A stretch of DNA of 64,000 nt from Methylosarcina fibrata AML-C10 (GCF_000372865.1 NZ_KB889965.1:1-64000), one strand, 5' to 3'. Counted from the stretch's first letter, positions 8,422 through 17,415 are shown. Notes: a model not told the origin generated them from the sequence alone. Program-made: numbers and translations.

Positions 8422-9453
8422 ATGTCGAAAGAAGGGGCTCAGGCCATAATTCGCGCGAAAGCACCGTTACGTGTCAGTTTTGCCGGAGGCGGTACCGATG
8501 TGCCTCCGTATTGCGATACTTACGGTGGCTGTGTTTTAAACGCTACCATAAACAAGTACGCCTACAGTACCTTACAGCCTACCTTGAACGATAAGATCGA
8601 AGTTCATTCGCTCGATTACGATTACATTGCTCATTTTCAGGTTGAAGACAATTTGCCGTTGGATGGCGAAATGGATCTGTTAAAGGCTGTCATTAATCGG
8701 TTGAAGCGGGGCCAGAAGGGTGTGAGTCTGATGACGCATAATGATGCGCCACCGGGATCCGGATTGGGCTCTTCATCCGCGATGGTGGTGTCCCTGGTCG
8801 GTGCCTTTAACGAGTGGCACGGATTGGGTTTGAGCGACTATGAAATTGCCAATCTGGCGCTTGAAATCGAGCGGGTGGATCTGGCCATTTCGGGAGGAAA
8901 ACAGGACCAGTATGCCTGTACTTTCGGCGGCTTCAACTTCATGGAGTTCGGCCATGACTATACCCTGGTAAACCCGTTGCGCATCAAGAAGGATATCATC
9001 AACGAACTTGAATACAACCTTCTTTTATATTACACTGGAAAGAGCAGGCTTTCCGGTAACATCATTGATGCTCAAGTAAAAAACGTCAACGACGGCAAGA
9101 AAAAAAGCCTGGATGCCATGCACGATCTCAAGCAACAAACCCTGGATATGAAAAATGCCTTGTTGAGAGGGCAGACGCATAAATTCGGGGAGCTCCTGCA
9201 TTCCGCTTGGGAGTCTAAAAAAAGTATGGCGGATGAAATCAGCAATCCACTCATTGACGAAATGTACGATACTGCCCGCCAAGCCGGTGCGATAGGTGGA
9301 AAAGTCAGTGGTGCAGGCGGAGGCGGTTTTATGACCTTCTACTGTGCAAACGGCAAAAAAAATAAAGTCGCTGAATCTTTAGAGCGCTTGGGCGGTGAAG
9401 TGGTGGATTTTCAATTTGAGCTCAACGGGCTTCAAAGCTGGCGCGTCGGTTAG
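8422..9453 (+). CDS. GHMP-family sugar kinase, HddA-like (D-glycero-alpha-D-manno-heptose 7-phosphate kinase type)
   Basis: 343 residues. N-terminal IIRAKAPLRVSFAGGGTDVPPYCDTYGG is the start typical of HddA-like kinases, which phosphorylate C1 of heptose 7-phosphate on the way to GDP-D-glycero-D-manno-heptose. The ATP-binding GHMP motif PPGSGLGSSSA lies near residue 110, and the third motif GKVSGAGGGGFM near 290. It opens the glycan cluster. The other heptose genes (gmhA, gmhB, hddC) are not in this window, so the substrate could be heptose, fucose or another sugar. Confidence 0.8.
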   Translation: MSKEGAQAIIRAKAPLRVSFAGGGTDVPPYCDTYGGCVLNATINKYAYSTLQPTLNDKIEVHSLDYDYIAHFQVEDNLPLDGEMDLLKAVINRLKRGQKGVSLMTHNDAPPGSGLGSSSAMVVSLVGAFNEWHGLGLSDYEIANLALEIERVDLAISGGKQDQYACTFGGFNFMEFGHDYTLVNPLRIKKDIINELEYNLLLYYTGKSRLSGNIIDAQVKNVNDGKKKSLDAMHDLKQQTLDMKNALLRGQTHKFGELLHSAWESKKSMADEISNPLIDEMYDTARQAGAIGGKVSGAGGGGFMTFYCANGKKNKVAESLERLGGEVVDFQFELNGLQSWRVG

Positions 9454-9697
9454 CATTTTAAGTACGTGTTAATCTTTTGCAGCAATAATCCTTACTTTTC
9501 GGCAACCGTTTTATTGAATTGCGGAAATCAATAGGGAAAATTGCTTTGTCCAGATCTTTTAATACTCAGATAATTTCCCGGCGCAGGATGGGTTGGCTTT
9601 AAATTTTGATAAAGCGACCGGGCACGTACCGTTGTTCGTGCCTTTTATAACAAATTATTCCCCCTCAGTGCATTACCAATTAAAGGAGAAACGCGAT

Positions 9698-10435
9698 ATG
9701 GCGGCCGTTAGTGAAAATGATACTCGACTTTCCAGTCTGTCCATTGTATTTCCGGCTTACAATGAAGAAAGCAATATTGAGAAGGCAGTCGATGCTGCGC
9801 GTCAGGTTCTTCAAAAATATGCCCAATCCTATGAAGTTGTGGTAGTGAACGACGGCAGCAAAGACCGGACGGGCGAAATTATTGATCGGTTGGCGCGAGA
9901 GGATAAAAACGTGGTGCCTGTTCATCTTGCTCAAAACAGCGGCTACGGCCGCGCATTGTGCACCGGTCTTTACAAGGCCCGTTGCGACTACATCTTTTTT
10001 AGTGATTCGGATCTTCAATTCGATCTGAATGAAATCAACAAGTTGATAGAATGGATAGGGGAATACGATATTGTGGTTGGCTACCGTGCGAAAAGAGCCG
10101 ATCCTTTCCATAGAAAATTGAATGCATGGGCATGGAACAGGCTGGTCCGGATTTTGCTTGGCGTTAAGGTGAGGGACATCGATTGCGCGTTCAAGTTGTT
10201 CCGACGCAAAGTGTTGGATACCATCAAGCTTGATTCGGCTGGGGCTTTGGTCAATACCGAAATGTTTGCAATGGCTGCGCAAAACGAATTTAGCGTCAAG
10301 GAAGTGCCGGTCAGCCATTTTGAAAGAAGACAGGGACAGCAAACGGGGGCGAATCCGAAAGTGATACTAAAGGCATTCCGTGAACTGTTTGCCATGTACG
10401 GCCGCTTGAAACTCAAAGGGACCAATGCGCAGTGA
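9698..10435 (+). CDS. GT2 glycosyltransferase, dolichol/polyprenyl-phosphate mannose synthase-like
   Basis: 245 residues from the ATG at 9698, chosen because AAAGGAGAA lies 7-8 bases upstream; an in-frame upstream extension to 9593 has no ribosome site. The GT-A fold is clear: IVFPAYNEESNIEKAV, then VVVNDGSKDRT, and the metal-binding FFSDSDLQFD. A later VRDIDCAFKLFRR motif is shared with DPM1-type enzymes that load a sugar onto polyprenyl phosphate. No C-terminal membrane helices are present. It could supply a lipid-linked sugar to the GT39-type enzyme at the far end of the cluster. Confidence 0.85.
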   Translation: MAAVSENDTRLSSLSIVFPAYNEESNIEKAVDAARQVLQKYAQSYEVVVVNDGSKDRTGEIIDRLAREDKNVVPVHLAQNSGYGRALCTGLYKARCDYIFFSDSDLQFDLNEINKLIEWIGEYDIVVGYRAKRADPFHRKLNAWAWNRLVRILLGVKVRDIDCAFKLFRRKVLDTIKLDSAGALVNTEMFAMAAQNEFSVKEVPVSHFERRQGQQTGANPKVILKAFRELFAMYGRLKLKGTNAQ

Positions 10436-10488
10436 GCAGGAATCCATTGCTTCGATGACTCAGGGTGCTTATTTAATAAGGAGGCTTA

Positions 10489-11958
10489 ATGATACATGAG
10501 TATTTCAAGCAGATAGCGCAACAACATCCCGAAAAGCCGGCTATTATCTCCGGCAAACAAGTGATCAGTTACGCCGAGTTGCTTGATCGCATTGACGGTC
10601 TGTCGGCAGCGCTGGCTGAATCGGGTGTTAAAAAGGGCGATGCGGTCGGGGTTTTATTGCCGAACAGTGTCGACTTTGTCGCATCGATCCTGGCGATCAT
10701 GGCTTGTCGTGCGATTGCGGTTCCCGTCAATACTCGTTTTCAGGCTGCCGAGGTCAAGTATTATCTGGAAACCTCTTCCGCTTGCAAGGTGATTCATGGA
10801 GACAAGGCGGAGGCATTGCTTGAGAGTATTTCCACGCCGATAGAGAAAATCAATCTGGACAAGCAGTCCATGGCGGGCACGAAAGGGACGCCGGAGGCGG
10901 CAGTGGTCGGCGGAGAAGTGCCGGCTCTTCACATGTATTCTTCAGGATCCACGGGCAAGCCGAAAAGAGTGACTCGCACGCAGACTCAATTAATGGCCGA
11001 ATACCGGGCTTTGGCCGCGACGATCGAATTGTCCGATCAGGATGTCGTATTATGCACCGTTCCTCTTTACCATGCGCACGGTTTCAATAATTGTATGTTC
11101 GCTGCGTTGATGTCGGGCGGGACTCTGGTCCTGATGGAAGGCGATTTTAATCCGAGAGAAGCGGTCAAGCTCATTGAAGGCTCGGGCGTTACCATTTACC
11201 CGGCCGTTCCTTTCATGATCAAAATGATCGCCGAATCTTTTTATCCTGCCAAGCCGGATCTGAGCGGCATAAGACTGGTATTTACCGCAGGAGCGCCTCT
11301 TGCTAAAGAAATCGCCGAGCGTTTCCGGAATACTTTCGGCAAGACAGTCAAGCAACTGTACGGATCGACCGAAACGGGTGCGATCTGTATCAATTATGAC
11401 GGCGATACGACGACTGAAGAGTCGGTGGGCAAGCCGCTGAAAGGCGTTCAGGTCGATATCCTAGATGAGAATGGAGAGCTTGTGTCCGCTGGATCACTCG
11501 GCGAGGTAGCGGTCCGGAGCCCCGCGATGACCAGGCAGTATGACGATTTGCCCACGTTAACCGAGGAATGTTTCCGGGACGGTTATTATTTGTCGGGGGA
11601 TCTGGGTCTGGTGGATGCCGAGGGGAGGCTTTTCATTAAAGGTCGGAAAAAACTTTTTATCAATGTCGCGGGTAATAAAGTGGACCCGCTGGATGTGGAA
11701 ACGGTCATTAAAACGCATCCGAAAATCCGTGAAGTGGTCGTGGTGGGCATGCCCCATTCCAATTATGGCGAAATGGTGAAAGCCGTCGTGGTTGCTGATG
11801 AGGGGTGTTCCGAAGAAGAAATTATCGCTTTGTGTGAACAGCAGTTTGCCTGGTACAAGGTGCCGAAAAAAGTGGAATTCCGCAGTGAAATACCGCGCAG
11901 TCCATTAGGTAAGATTTTAAGGAAACATCTGATAGATAATCCTGGGGAGGTCGTATGA
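10489..11958 (+). CDS. Class I adenylate-forming ligase (aryl/acyl-CoA or acyl-ACP synthetase)
   Basis: 489 residues, full length. Motifs in order: P-loop YSSGSTGKPKRV near 150, YHAHGFNN, YGSTETG near 300, YLSGDLG near 365, and the C-terminal PRSPLGKILRKHL with the catalytic lysine. It activates a carboxylic acid as the adenylate and passes it to a thiol. The next gene encodes a chorismate lyase-like protein and an acyl carrier protein follows, so 4-hydroxybenzoate loaded onto that carrier is an attractive but unproven substrate, similar in logic to FadD22 in mycobacterial phenolic glycolipid synthesis. AAGGAGG lies upstream; the stop overlaps the next ATG. Confidence 0.88.
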   Translation: MIHEYFKQIAQQHPEKPAIISGKQVISYAELLDRIDGLSAALAESGVKKGDAVGVLLPNSVDFVASILAIMACRAIAVPVNTRFQAAEVKYYLETSSACKVIHGDKAEALLESISTPIEKINLDKQSMAGTKGTPEAAVVGGEVPALHMYSSGSTGKPKRVTRTQTQLMAEYRALAATIELSDQDVVLCTVPLYHAHGFNNCMFAALMSGGTLVLMEGDFNPREAVKLIEGSGVTIYPAVPFMIKMIAESFYPAKPDLSGIRLVFTAGAPLAKEIAERFRNTFGKTVKQLYGSTETGAICINYDGDTTTEESVGKPLKGVQVDILDENGELVSAGSLGEVAVRSPAMTRQYDDLPTLTEECFRDGYYLSGDLGLVDAEGRLFIKGRKKLFINVAGNKVDPLDVETVIKTHPKIREVVVVGMPHSNYGEMVKAVVVADEGCSEEEIIALCEQQFAWYKVPKKVEFRSEIPRSPLGKILRKHLIDNPGEVV

Positions 11959-12569
11959 GTACAGAAAGTTATAGCAATACTCTCCCTATGGAGAGTTATT
12001 TTAAGTCCAAAGGCTATGTGCCTGGCGGGATCATTACCAATAGCCGGCATGAAAATCTCGATATAGAAGCCATGCCGCCTTTTCTGAGAACATTGCTCGT
12101 GACGGACGGTACTGTAACGAAAAGTCTCGAAGCTTTCTTTTGGGAGCCGGTGGTGGTTGAAAACCTTGGGCAAACGCCGGTGACCTTATCCAGCGCCATC
12201 GAATGGATCAACATGCGTCCCGGCGATTCGGCATTGCAACGCGAAGTAAGGCTCAAGGGAGAAATCAGCGGGAAAGTGTATGCTTACGCCAAATCCTGGC
12301 TCAGGCTCGATTTGATACCTCAGGGACTGAAGGAAGATTTTCTTGCGGGCAACATCGGTATTGGCGAACTGTTGCGCGAACGGGGGCTTGAAAGTTACCG
12401 CGAAGTGCTCGATATCGGCCGTGAAATCGATGAATCATTAGCTCCCGTTTTTAACTCCGCTAAATGCGGCGAACTGCTCTATCGGACATACAGGGTTTTT
12501 ATGCAGGGAGAGGCTACTATTTTGATCACGGAGAAATTCCCGTATCGTTTATACAATGATCGAACCTGA
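11955..12569 (+). CDS. Chorismate pyruvate-lyase-like protein (DUF98 family)
   Basis: 204 residues. Resembles the DUF98/chorismate lyase fold: a central IRxxLxTDGTVTKSLEAFF-like segment (LLVTDGTVTKSLEAFFWEPV), then LQREVRLKG near residue 95, and a conserved EITEKFP-like end (ILITEKFPYRLY). Relatives such as Rv2949c release pyruvate from chorismate to give 4-hydroxybenzoate. The ATGA overlap with the ligase gene implies translational coupling, which strengthens a link between making and activating the aromatic acid. It is distinct from housekeeping UbiC, so this copy looks specialised. Catalytic activity is inferred, not shown. Confidence 0.75.
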   Translation: MSTESYSNTLPMESYFKSKGYVPGGIITNSRHENLDIEAMPPFLRTLLVTDGTVTKSLEAFFWEPVVVENLGQTPVTLSSAIEWINMRPGDSALQREVRLKGEISGKVYAYAKSWLRLDLIPQGLKEDFLAGNIGIGELLRERGLESYREVLDIGREIDESLAPVFNSAKCGELLYRTYRVFMQGEATILITEKFPYRLYNDRT

Positions 12570-12631
12570 CGGTTCGGTATCAAGCAAAACTGTAATTCTA
12601 TCGGCTTAAATTCAGTTGTGAATCTGTCTTT

Positions 12632-12667
12632 CCTCGCTCGAAACGATAAAAATCGTTTCGGGCGAGG
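12632..12667. repeat. Long hairpin after the chorismate lyase-like gene
   Basis: CCTCGCTCGAAACGAT at 12632-12647 pairs with ATCGTTTCGGGCGAGG at 12652-12667 through a 4-base AAAA loop, 15 of 16 base pairs. There is no following T-run, so it is not a classic intrinsic terminator. It may still stop transcription, stabilise the mRNA end, or be a REP-like repeat. Confidence 0.6.
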
Positions 12668-12835
12668 CGAGTCGTTTCTGTCGGCATTCCGGCGAATCGT
12701 TTCAAGAAATTCCTGACGACCTGTAATGGCCTAGGGAGTGCTCCGGCTGAGACTGGTTTGGAATTGAGCCCGGACAATTCCAGATGACACGCGGGAAATT
12801 GTCAGGCCAGGTAAACATTAAAATTGACAGTACGC

Positions 12836-12871
12836 CCAAATAGTGTCACTTTGGTGCAAATAATGTCACTT
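12836..12871. repeat. Short direct repeat (TGTCACTTT)
   Basis: AAATAGTGTCACTTT is followed by AAATAATGTCACTTTT, 22 bases further on. Paired repeats of this sort occur at the ends of some insertion sequences and also as operator pairs. No transposase gene lies nearby, so it may be a remnant IS end. Confidence 0.35.
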
Positions 12872-13082
12872 TTGCCCTACTTGCAACTGTTTGTGGTTTA
12901 AAAGCAAGCATTGCAATATACTGTCTGAATTAATTTTTCTTGAGTTCACGTCATTTTGACGATCAGGTTAATTTATTATTGAGAATTTTTAAATAATACG
13001 CCTGTTTGCGTCACATTAGAAAGCCATTTGGTATGATTTGGCGTGAAAATTGCTTTTTTTTAAAAGGAAGAGGATATTTTTT

Positions 13083-13319
13083 ATGAGTCAAAATCGAAAC
13101 ACAATTGAATTGGTACGCGAGGTCGTGGAACGGGTAACGGGGGCCGATCTGTCGGGTACCCGCGTTGATCAACCGCTTGGCCTTGATTCAATCAATCGGA
13201 TTACCTTGCTGGTTGAACTCGAACATGCACTCGAAAAGCCTCTGGACAGTGAAACGATGACTCCCGAAACATTCGAAAGCGTGAAAACGCTTGCTGAATT
13301 TATCGACAATCTGGGATAA
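13083..13319 (+). CDS. Acyl carrier protein
   Basis: 78 residues. The phosphopantetheine site is LGLDSINRI, with S at about residue 35, inside the usual four-helix carrier pattern. The ATG at 13083 is preferred over an upstream in-frame ATG at 13050 because it follows AGGAAGAGGA and gives the family's normal length. It lies 6 bp before the first beta-helix acyltransferase gene, suggesting that its acyl group is the donor for that enzyme. No ketosynthase is nearby, so it more likely carries a preformed acid (perhaps 4-hydroxybenzoate) than a growing chain. Confidence 0.88.
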   Translation: MSQNRNTIELVREVVERVTGADLSGTRVDQPLGLDSINRITLLVELEHALEKPLDSETMTPETFESVKTLAEFIDNLG

Positions 13320-13325
13320 GTCGTC

Positions 13326-13907
13326 ATGTTTGAATATCTTCGTGCGGACATCCATAGAAAGCAGGAATGGTTTTTGAAGGAGAAGTCCTGGTTTGTCAAA
13401 AATATTCGGGTATTTCTTGAGCCCGGCACTATTGCCGTTATTGTTTTCCGGTATGGAAGATGGGTGAAAAACCTGAAGATACCGGTAATAAAGCAGTTTT
13501 TGAATTTATTTTATTTGCTTGGCAAGGCATTCGTCGTATTAGGGTTCGGAATTTATATTCCTGTCAATGCCAATATTGGAAAAGGCTTCACGATCCATAA
13601 TTTTTCCGGAATTTTTATCTGTGAAGCCACGATCGGCGACAACTGCATCGTATTTCAAAATGTTACGATCGGCCACTTGCGGGGACAGCCTGAACCGCCG
13701 CGTCTTGGCAATAATGTATTTATCGGGGCAGGGGCCAAGGTGCTGGGAAGCGTCACTATCGGCGATAATGTCGCCATCGGCGCCAATTCGGTGGTAATAA
13801 ATGACGTGCCGGATAATTGTACCGTATTGGGCGTCCCGGCTCGAATAATCTCTCGCGAAACCAACTGGATAACGGACAAGCTTGAAGGCCGTTCTATGAA
13901 TTATTAG
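13326..13907 (+). CDS. Left-handed beta-helix acyltransferase, serine acetyltransferase-like (first copy)
   Basis: 193 residues. A helical N-terminal part (YGRWVKNLKIPVIKQFL) precedes hexapeptide repeats from about residue 75 (IPVNANIGKGFTIHNF, then IGDNCIVFQNVTIGH and IGAGAKVLGSVTIGDNVAIGANSVV). The end VPARII is typical of CysE-like enzymes. The histidine in FTIHNF aligns with the catalytic His of CysE. It follows an acyl carrier protein and is followed by a paralogue, so acylation of a sugar in the cluster's product is likelier than cysteine synthesis. Confidence 0.82.
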   Translation: MFEYLRADIHRKQEWFLKEKSWFVKNIRVFLEPGTIAVIVFRYGRWVKNLKIPVIKQFLNLFYLLGKAFVVLGFGIYIPVNANIGKGFTIHNFSGIFICEATIGDNCIVFQNVTIGHLRGQPEPPRLGNNVFIGAGAKVLGSVTIGDNVAIGANSVVINDVPDNCTVLGVPARIISRETNWITDKLEGRSMNY

Positions 13908-13952
13908 CGAATTCGTCAATTCGTATTTAAATTAAGAACTTGGATTTTTCAA

Positions 13953-14546
13953 ATGTATCAATATAGTCGCGAAGATATTGCCAAAAAAATATCGCTTTCC
14001 GGAATAAATCCAGGATCTCCTTCCGCCTTTGCGGTTTTGCTTGATCCCGGAACTCTGGCTGTACTTGTTTACCGGTTCGGTCGTTTTGCTAAAAATGTAC
14101 GATTGCCGGTGGTGGGCCATTTACTGAAGATTCTCTATTTTGTTTGCTTTTATTTGATCCAGATGCTCACAGGGATCAGTATTCAGGCCTATGCGGACAT
14201 CGGGCCGCGGTTTGTCGTGATGCATTTTTCTTGCGTATTCGTGTTGGCGGAAAAAGTCGGCTCTGATTTTACCGTTTATGAAGGCGTAACGGTAGGCAAT
14301 ATCAGGGGTAAATCGAGATTGCCCATCATCGGTAATAATGTCACTCTTGAAGCGGGATGCAAGGTGCTGGGCGACGTGACCATAGGAGACAATGTGGTGG
14401 TGCGAGCCAATAGTTTGGTGCTCAGCGATATCCCGAGTAACTCCATCGCGCTAGGAAATCCGGCTAGACATACTCCCATGAAGCAAGACATAAATAATTC
14501 CGATCGGACCGAAATTCAACATTCATTAAAGCAGGAGATAATATGA
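13953..14546 (+). CDS. Left-handed beta-helix acyltransferase, serine acetyltransferase-like (second copy)
   Basis: 197 residues, same layout as the preceding gene: N-terminal YRFGRFAKNVRLPVV, then hexapeptide repeats (IQAYADIGPRFVVMHFS, GNNVTLEAGCKVLGDVTIGDNVVVRANSLV) and the end ALGNPARHTP. The His in VMHFS takes the place of the catalytic His of the first copy. The two probably arose by tandem duplication and have diverged, suggesting different acceptor positions or acyl donors. The stop overlaps the start of the next gene (ATGA). Confidence 0.82.
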   Translation: MYQYSREDIAKKISLSGINPGSPSAFAVLLDPGTLAVLVYRFGRFAKNVRLPVVGHLLKILYFVCFYLIQMLTGISIQAYADIGPRFVVMHFSCVFVLAEKVGSDFTVYEGVTVGNIRGKSRLPIIGNNVTLEAGCKVLGDVTIGDNVVVRANSLVLSDIPSNSIALGNPARHTPMKQDINNSDRTEIQHSLKQEII

Positions 14547-15169
14547 GGCTTTTCGCAATTCAAGCGATGATCCGCCGTCTGGCGATTGGCGCAGATTTCA
14601 GAAGCGCAATGGCATCGATGGGAGGAGTGGGATCGACTGCATTGGCCCGGCATATCGGCTCGATTGCAGACAAAACAGTAAAGGAGCATGCCTATTCTCC
14701 TAGAGTTTTTGATCAATACGACAATATCAAGCTGGGTTACATTTACGGTAATCCGTACAACGCGGTGCTTTCAGTCTTTCGAAGAGGGTATCAGCACATG
14801 CATGTGCGTGCGATGAATGCGGATAGTGGAACTGAACCAAAGAATTTGGAAGGCATTTCATTGGAGGAGTTTCTGGCGCAGGGAAAGGACGAGTTTTACA
14901 TGGAAAGGCAATTCGATAACTGGACCTCCGAAGTCAATCCGAAGCATCCCATCATATTGATTAAATACGAGGCGCTAGCCGATCACATCGGAGAAATACT
15001 TGATTTTTTCGGCACTAAGGATCCCTTCGAAGTCAAGGAGCGAAAATCGTCCTGGCTTGACCAGCCCGAATCGATTCGCAAACAGCTTGAAAAAGTATAT
15101 GGGGGATTATTCGAAAAGGTTGAGGCTATGCCGTCGATTAAAATAATTTCTCCCAATAAATCCGCGTAA
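14543..15169 (+). CDS. Sulfotransferase-like protein
   Basis: 208 residues. The N-terminal SMGGVGSTALARHI resembles the PAPS 5'-phosphosulfate loop, and LGYIYGNPYNAVLSVFRRGY resembles the 3'-phosphate-binding segment of sulfotransferases. A Glu-Ala-Leu-rich helix and a Phe-Phe-Gly motif (EILDFFGT) follow, as in that superfamily. It is somewhat shorter than most members. The gene is translationally coupled to the acyltransferase before it. It may sulfate the cluster's sugar or lipid product; the acceptor is unknown. Confidence 0.65.
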   Translation: MRLFAIQAMIRRLAIGADFRSAMASMGGVGSTALARHIGSIADKTVKEHAYSPRVFDQYDNIKLGYIYGNPYNAVLSVFRRGYQHMHVRAMNADSGTEPKNLEGISLEEFLAQGKDEFYMERQFDNWTSEVNPKHPIILIKYEALADHIGEILDFFGTKDPFEVKERKSSWLDQPESIRKQLEKVYGGLFEKVEAMPSIKIISPNKSA

Positions 15170-15954
15170 GGGATTTTGTGTAAAGATTGGACTAAACAGT
15201 AAATTTTGTTTTGGCGTTTTATTATTCGTTCAGCGAAGGTTAAGGGTGTACCGATTAAGTTTTACAATTCTTGACTTTCTAACTGCTTGTTATTTTGAAT
15301 AACTATTGGGACGGGAATAAGGTACCGATATCGGCAAGGATTAATACTTAAAATAAGCAATATAAAAACCTTAACCGTGCTTTTATAACGTAGGGAAATT
15401 CTGAATAATTCGGCTCCTCTTGCCCCCTCAAGGCATAAAGGGATAAGTCGGGGCGAGGCTAGAAAAATCAGCCGGTTATCATCCTGATTTTAACCCTCTC
15501 GGCAAGCGCTCCCGGCGTGGCCAAGCCACAGGGATGGGGCGAATAGAAAACGCACGGAGCAGTTTTCTGCCTTGCTCCTGCATTCGCAGCCGTCCAGGAG
15601 GGAGAAGGAATTAATCGGAGCTTTCTGCTCGAAGCCGCTATCGCCGTTGCTGACAATGGAAGGTTTTTGTGTTGTTGTAGATTAAACCGTTTATCGGCAT
15701 CCATTAAAACGCCGATGTTCAAGCGAATAATAAAAATGTCCGGAAATTTTCTGTCAGTCCTTCCGGTATGTCAAATTTTAATTATGGCAATAAGTTTTGA
15801 TTAGTGCCTGAAGAAGCAATTTGGCCGCTTAATATGATCGTAATGTTGGCGCTGTATTCTAGCGCTCAAGTTTGATATTGGAATGTATTTCCATAGTAAT
15901 CCGTACCAGATAAGCGGAACGATTAATTTTTTAAATCAAACCAAGGAGAGTTTA
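15170..15954. other. Intergenic region before the GT4 gene
   Basis: 785 bp. The first 250 bases are AT-rich and probably hold a promoter. The segment at about 15480-15620 is abruptly GC-richer and encodes only a spurious minus-strand frame. Its composition suggests a dispersed intergenic repeat, but no second copy is visible in this window. AAGGAGAG lies just before the next gene's ATG. Confidence 0.5.
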
Positions 15955-17415
15955 ATGTCTATTCGAGCAACAGATTGCCATGCGGGTCGAAAGCTCACGA
16001 TTGTGATGGTTGCCGCCTGTCCGTTTCCCGCCAATCACGGCTCCCCGGCGTCGATCCGGGAAATGTCGGAAGCCCTGGTGCGGCAGGGCCATACGGTGCA
16101 CATTCTGACCTATCCGATCCGGCAAGACATTCCGGTCGAGGGCGTCGCCATCCACCGGGTGCGGGCGCCGTTTTTGAAATCCAACGAAATCAAGGTGGGG
16201 CCGGCCTGGGAGAAATTCATCTACGACCCGCTGATGGTGCTGAAACTGGTGGGGCTGATCCGGAAACACAAGGTCGACGTGATCCACGCCCACAACTACG
16301 AAGGCGCTCTGATCGGCTGGCTGGGCAAGCTGTTGACCGGCCGGCCGATGCTGTACAACGCGGTCAACAGCATGGCCGACGAGTTGCCCACCTACAACTT
16401 CATCAAGCCGCGGGCACTGGCGGTGTTTCTGGGCAAGCTGCTGGACGTGCTGGTGCCGAGAACCGGCGACTACGTGACCATGGTGTCGGACAGCCTGAAG
16501 GAATTCCTGCTCGACAAAGGGGTGGCGGCGGCGCGCCTGAAGGTGGTGCCGGCCGGGGTCAATCTGGACATGTTCGCGCACGGCAACGGCGCCAAAGTGC
16601 GGGCCAAGCACGGCATCGGCAGCAAGCCTCTGGTCATGTACACCGGCACTCTGGATCAGTTTCAGCGGCTGGATTATCTGCTGAAAGCGATGCAGCGCAC
16701 GCTGCAGGAATGCCCGGACGCGATGCTGATGATCGCCTGCAACATCCTGCACAAAGGCCATCAGCAGGAGTATCTGGCGCTGGCGCAGGAACTGGGCATC
16801 GAGAAACGGCTGGTGTTCGCCTATCCGGTGGCGCTGGAGGATCTGCCGGACTATCTGGCGGCCGCGGACGTGACCGTGGTGCCGCGGCCCGAGTGTCCCG
16901 GCCATCCGGTCAAGCTGTTGAATTACATGGCGGCGGGCAAGGCCATCGTCAGTTTCGAGGGCGGCGGCAAAGGGCTGCACCACATGTTCAACGCCTATCT
17001 GGCGCCGGACCACGATCACGACAGTCTCGGCGCCGGCATCGCCTTTTTGTTGCAGCGCAAGGATCTGCGGGACATCCTGGGCGCCCAGGCCAAAATCACC
17101 CTGCAGGGCAATTTCGACTGGAACACCCTGGCCAAGGGCATCGAGATCATCTACCACATCATGCTCGAAGAAAAAGGCGCGGCGGGACGCGAGCAGGAGC
17201 TGGCGCGCTATCTGCGCAGCACCTATGAAATCCAGTACGTGGACCGGCGCCATAGCGATCAGAAGGTCAAGGACAGCGGCCGCAGCGGCGGCGACCGCCG
17301 CAAGGTGCAAAAACGGATCGATTTCCTCGAGCAAAGAAAAGTGGCTTTCTCCAATTCCGAACCGCTGCAAAAAGTCACCCAAAAACCCGACAAATCCAAG
17401 GAAGAAGCTGCTTGA
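15955..17415 (+). CDS. GT4-family glycosyltransferase with charged C-terminal tail
   Basis: 486 residues from the ATG at 15955 (AAGGAGAG upstream). GT-B fold: N-terminal PANHGSPASIREMSEAL, a middle IHAHNYEGALIGWL, and C-terminal MYTGTLDQFQRLDYLL, with the donor-binding region VPRPECPGHPVKLLNYMAAGKAIV holding the usual acidic/Pro-rich loop. The last 70 residues are charged and low in complexity (DRRHSDQKVKDSGRSGGDRRKVQKR), beyond the family core. Codon use is far richer in G and C at third positions than in the genes on either side, so it was probably acquired or retained separately. Flanked by gaps of about 0.7 kb on each side. Confidence 0.88.
   Translation: MSIRATDCHAGRKLTIVMVAACPFPANHGSPASIREMSEALVRQGHTVHILTYPIRQDIPVEGVAIHRVRAPFLKSNEIKVGPAWEKFIYDPLMVLKLVGLIRKHKVDVIHAHNYEGALIGWLGKLLTGRPMLYNAVNSMADELPTYNFIKPRALAVFLGKLLDVLVPRTGDYVTMVSDSLKEFLLDKGVAAARLKVVPAGVNLDMFAHGNGAKVRAKHGIGSKPLVMYTGTLDQFQRLDYLLKAMQRTLQECPDAMLMIACNILHKGHQQEYLALAQELGIEKRLVFAYPVALEDLPDYLAAADVTVVPRPECPGHPVKLLNYMAAGKAIVSFEGGGKGLHHMFNAYLAPDHDHDSLGAGIAFLLQRKDLRDILGAQAKITLQGNFDWNTLAKGIEIIYHIMLEEKGAAGREQELARYLRSTYEIQYVDRRHSDQKVKDSGRSGGDRRKVQKRIDFLEQRKVAFSNSEPLQKVTQKPDKSKEEAA

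Larger units (their letters stand above)
12570..13082. other. Intergenic region dividing the first and second gene blocks of the glycan cluster
   Basis: 513 bp without a convincing gene. It holds a strong hairpin (12632-12667) and a pair of short direct repeats (12836-12871), listed separately. The second half is very AT-rich and probably contains the promoter of the acyl carrier protein gene. A purine-rich AGGAAGAGGA lies 8-10 bases before its ATG. Confidence 0.6.

Noticed and set aside
8422-15169. Aryl polyene or flexirubin-type cluster
   Set aside because: Ligase, carrier protein and acyltransferases are shared, but there is no ketosynthase, ketoreductase or dehydratase.
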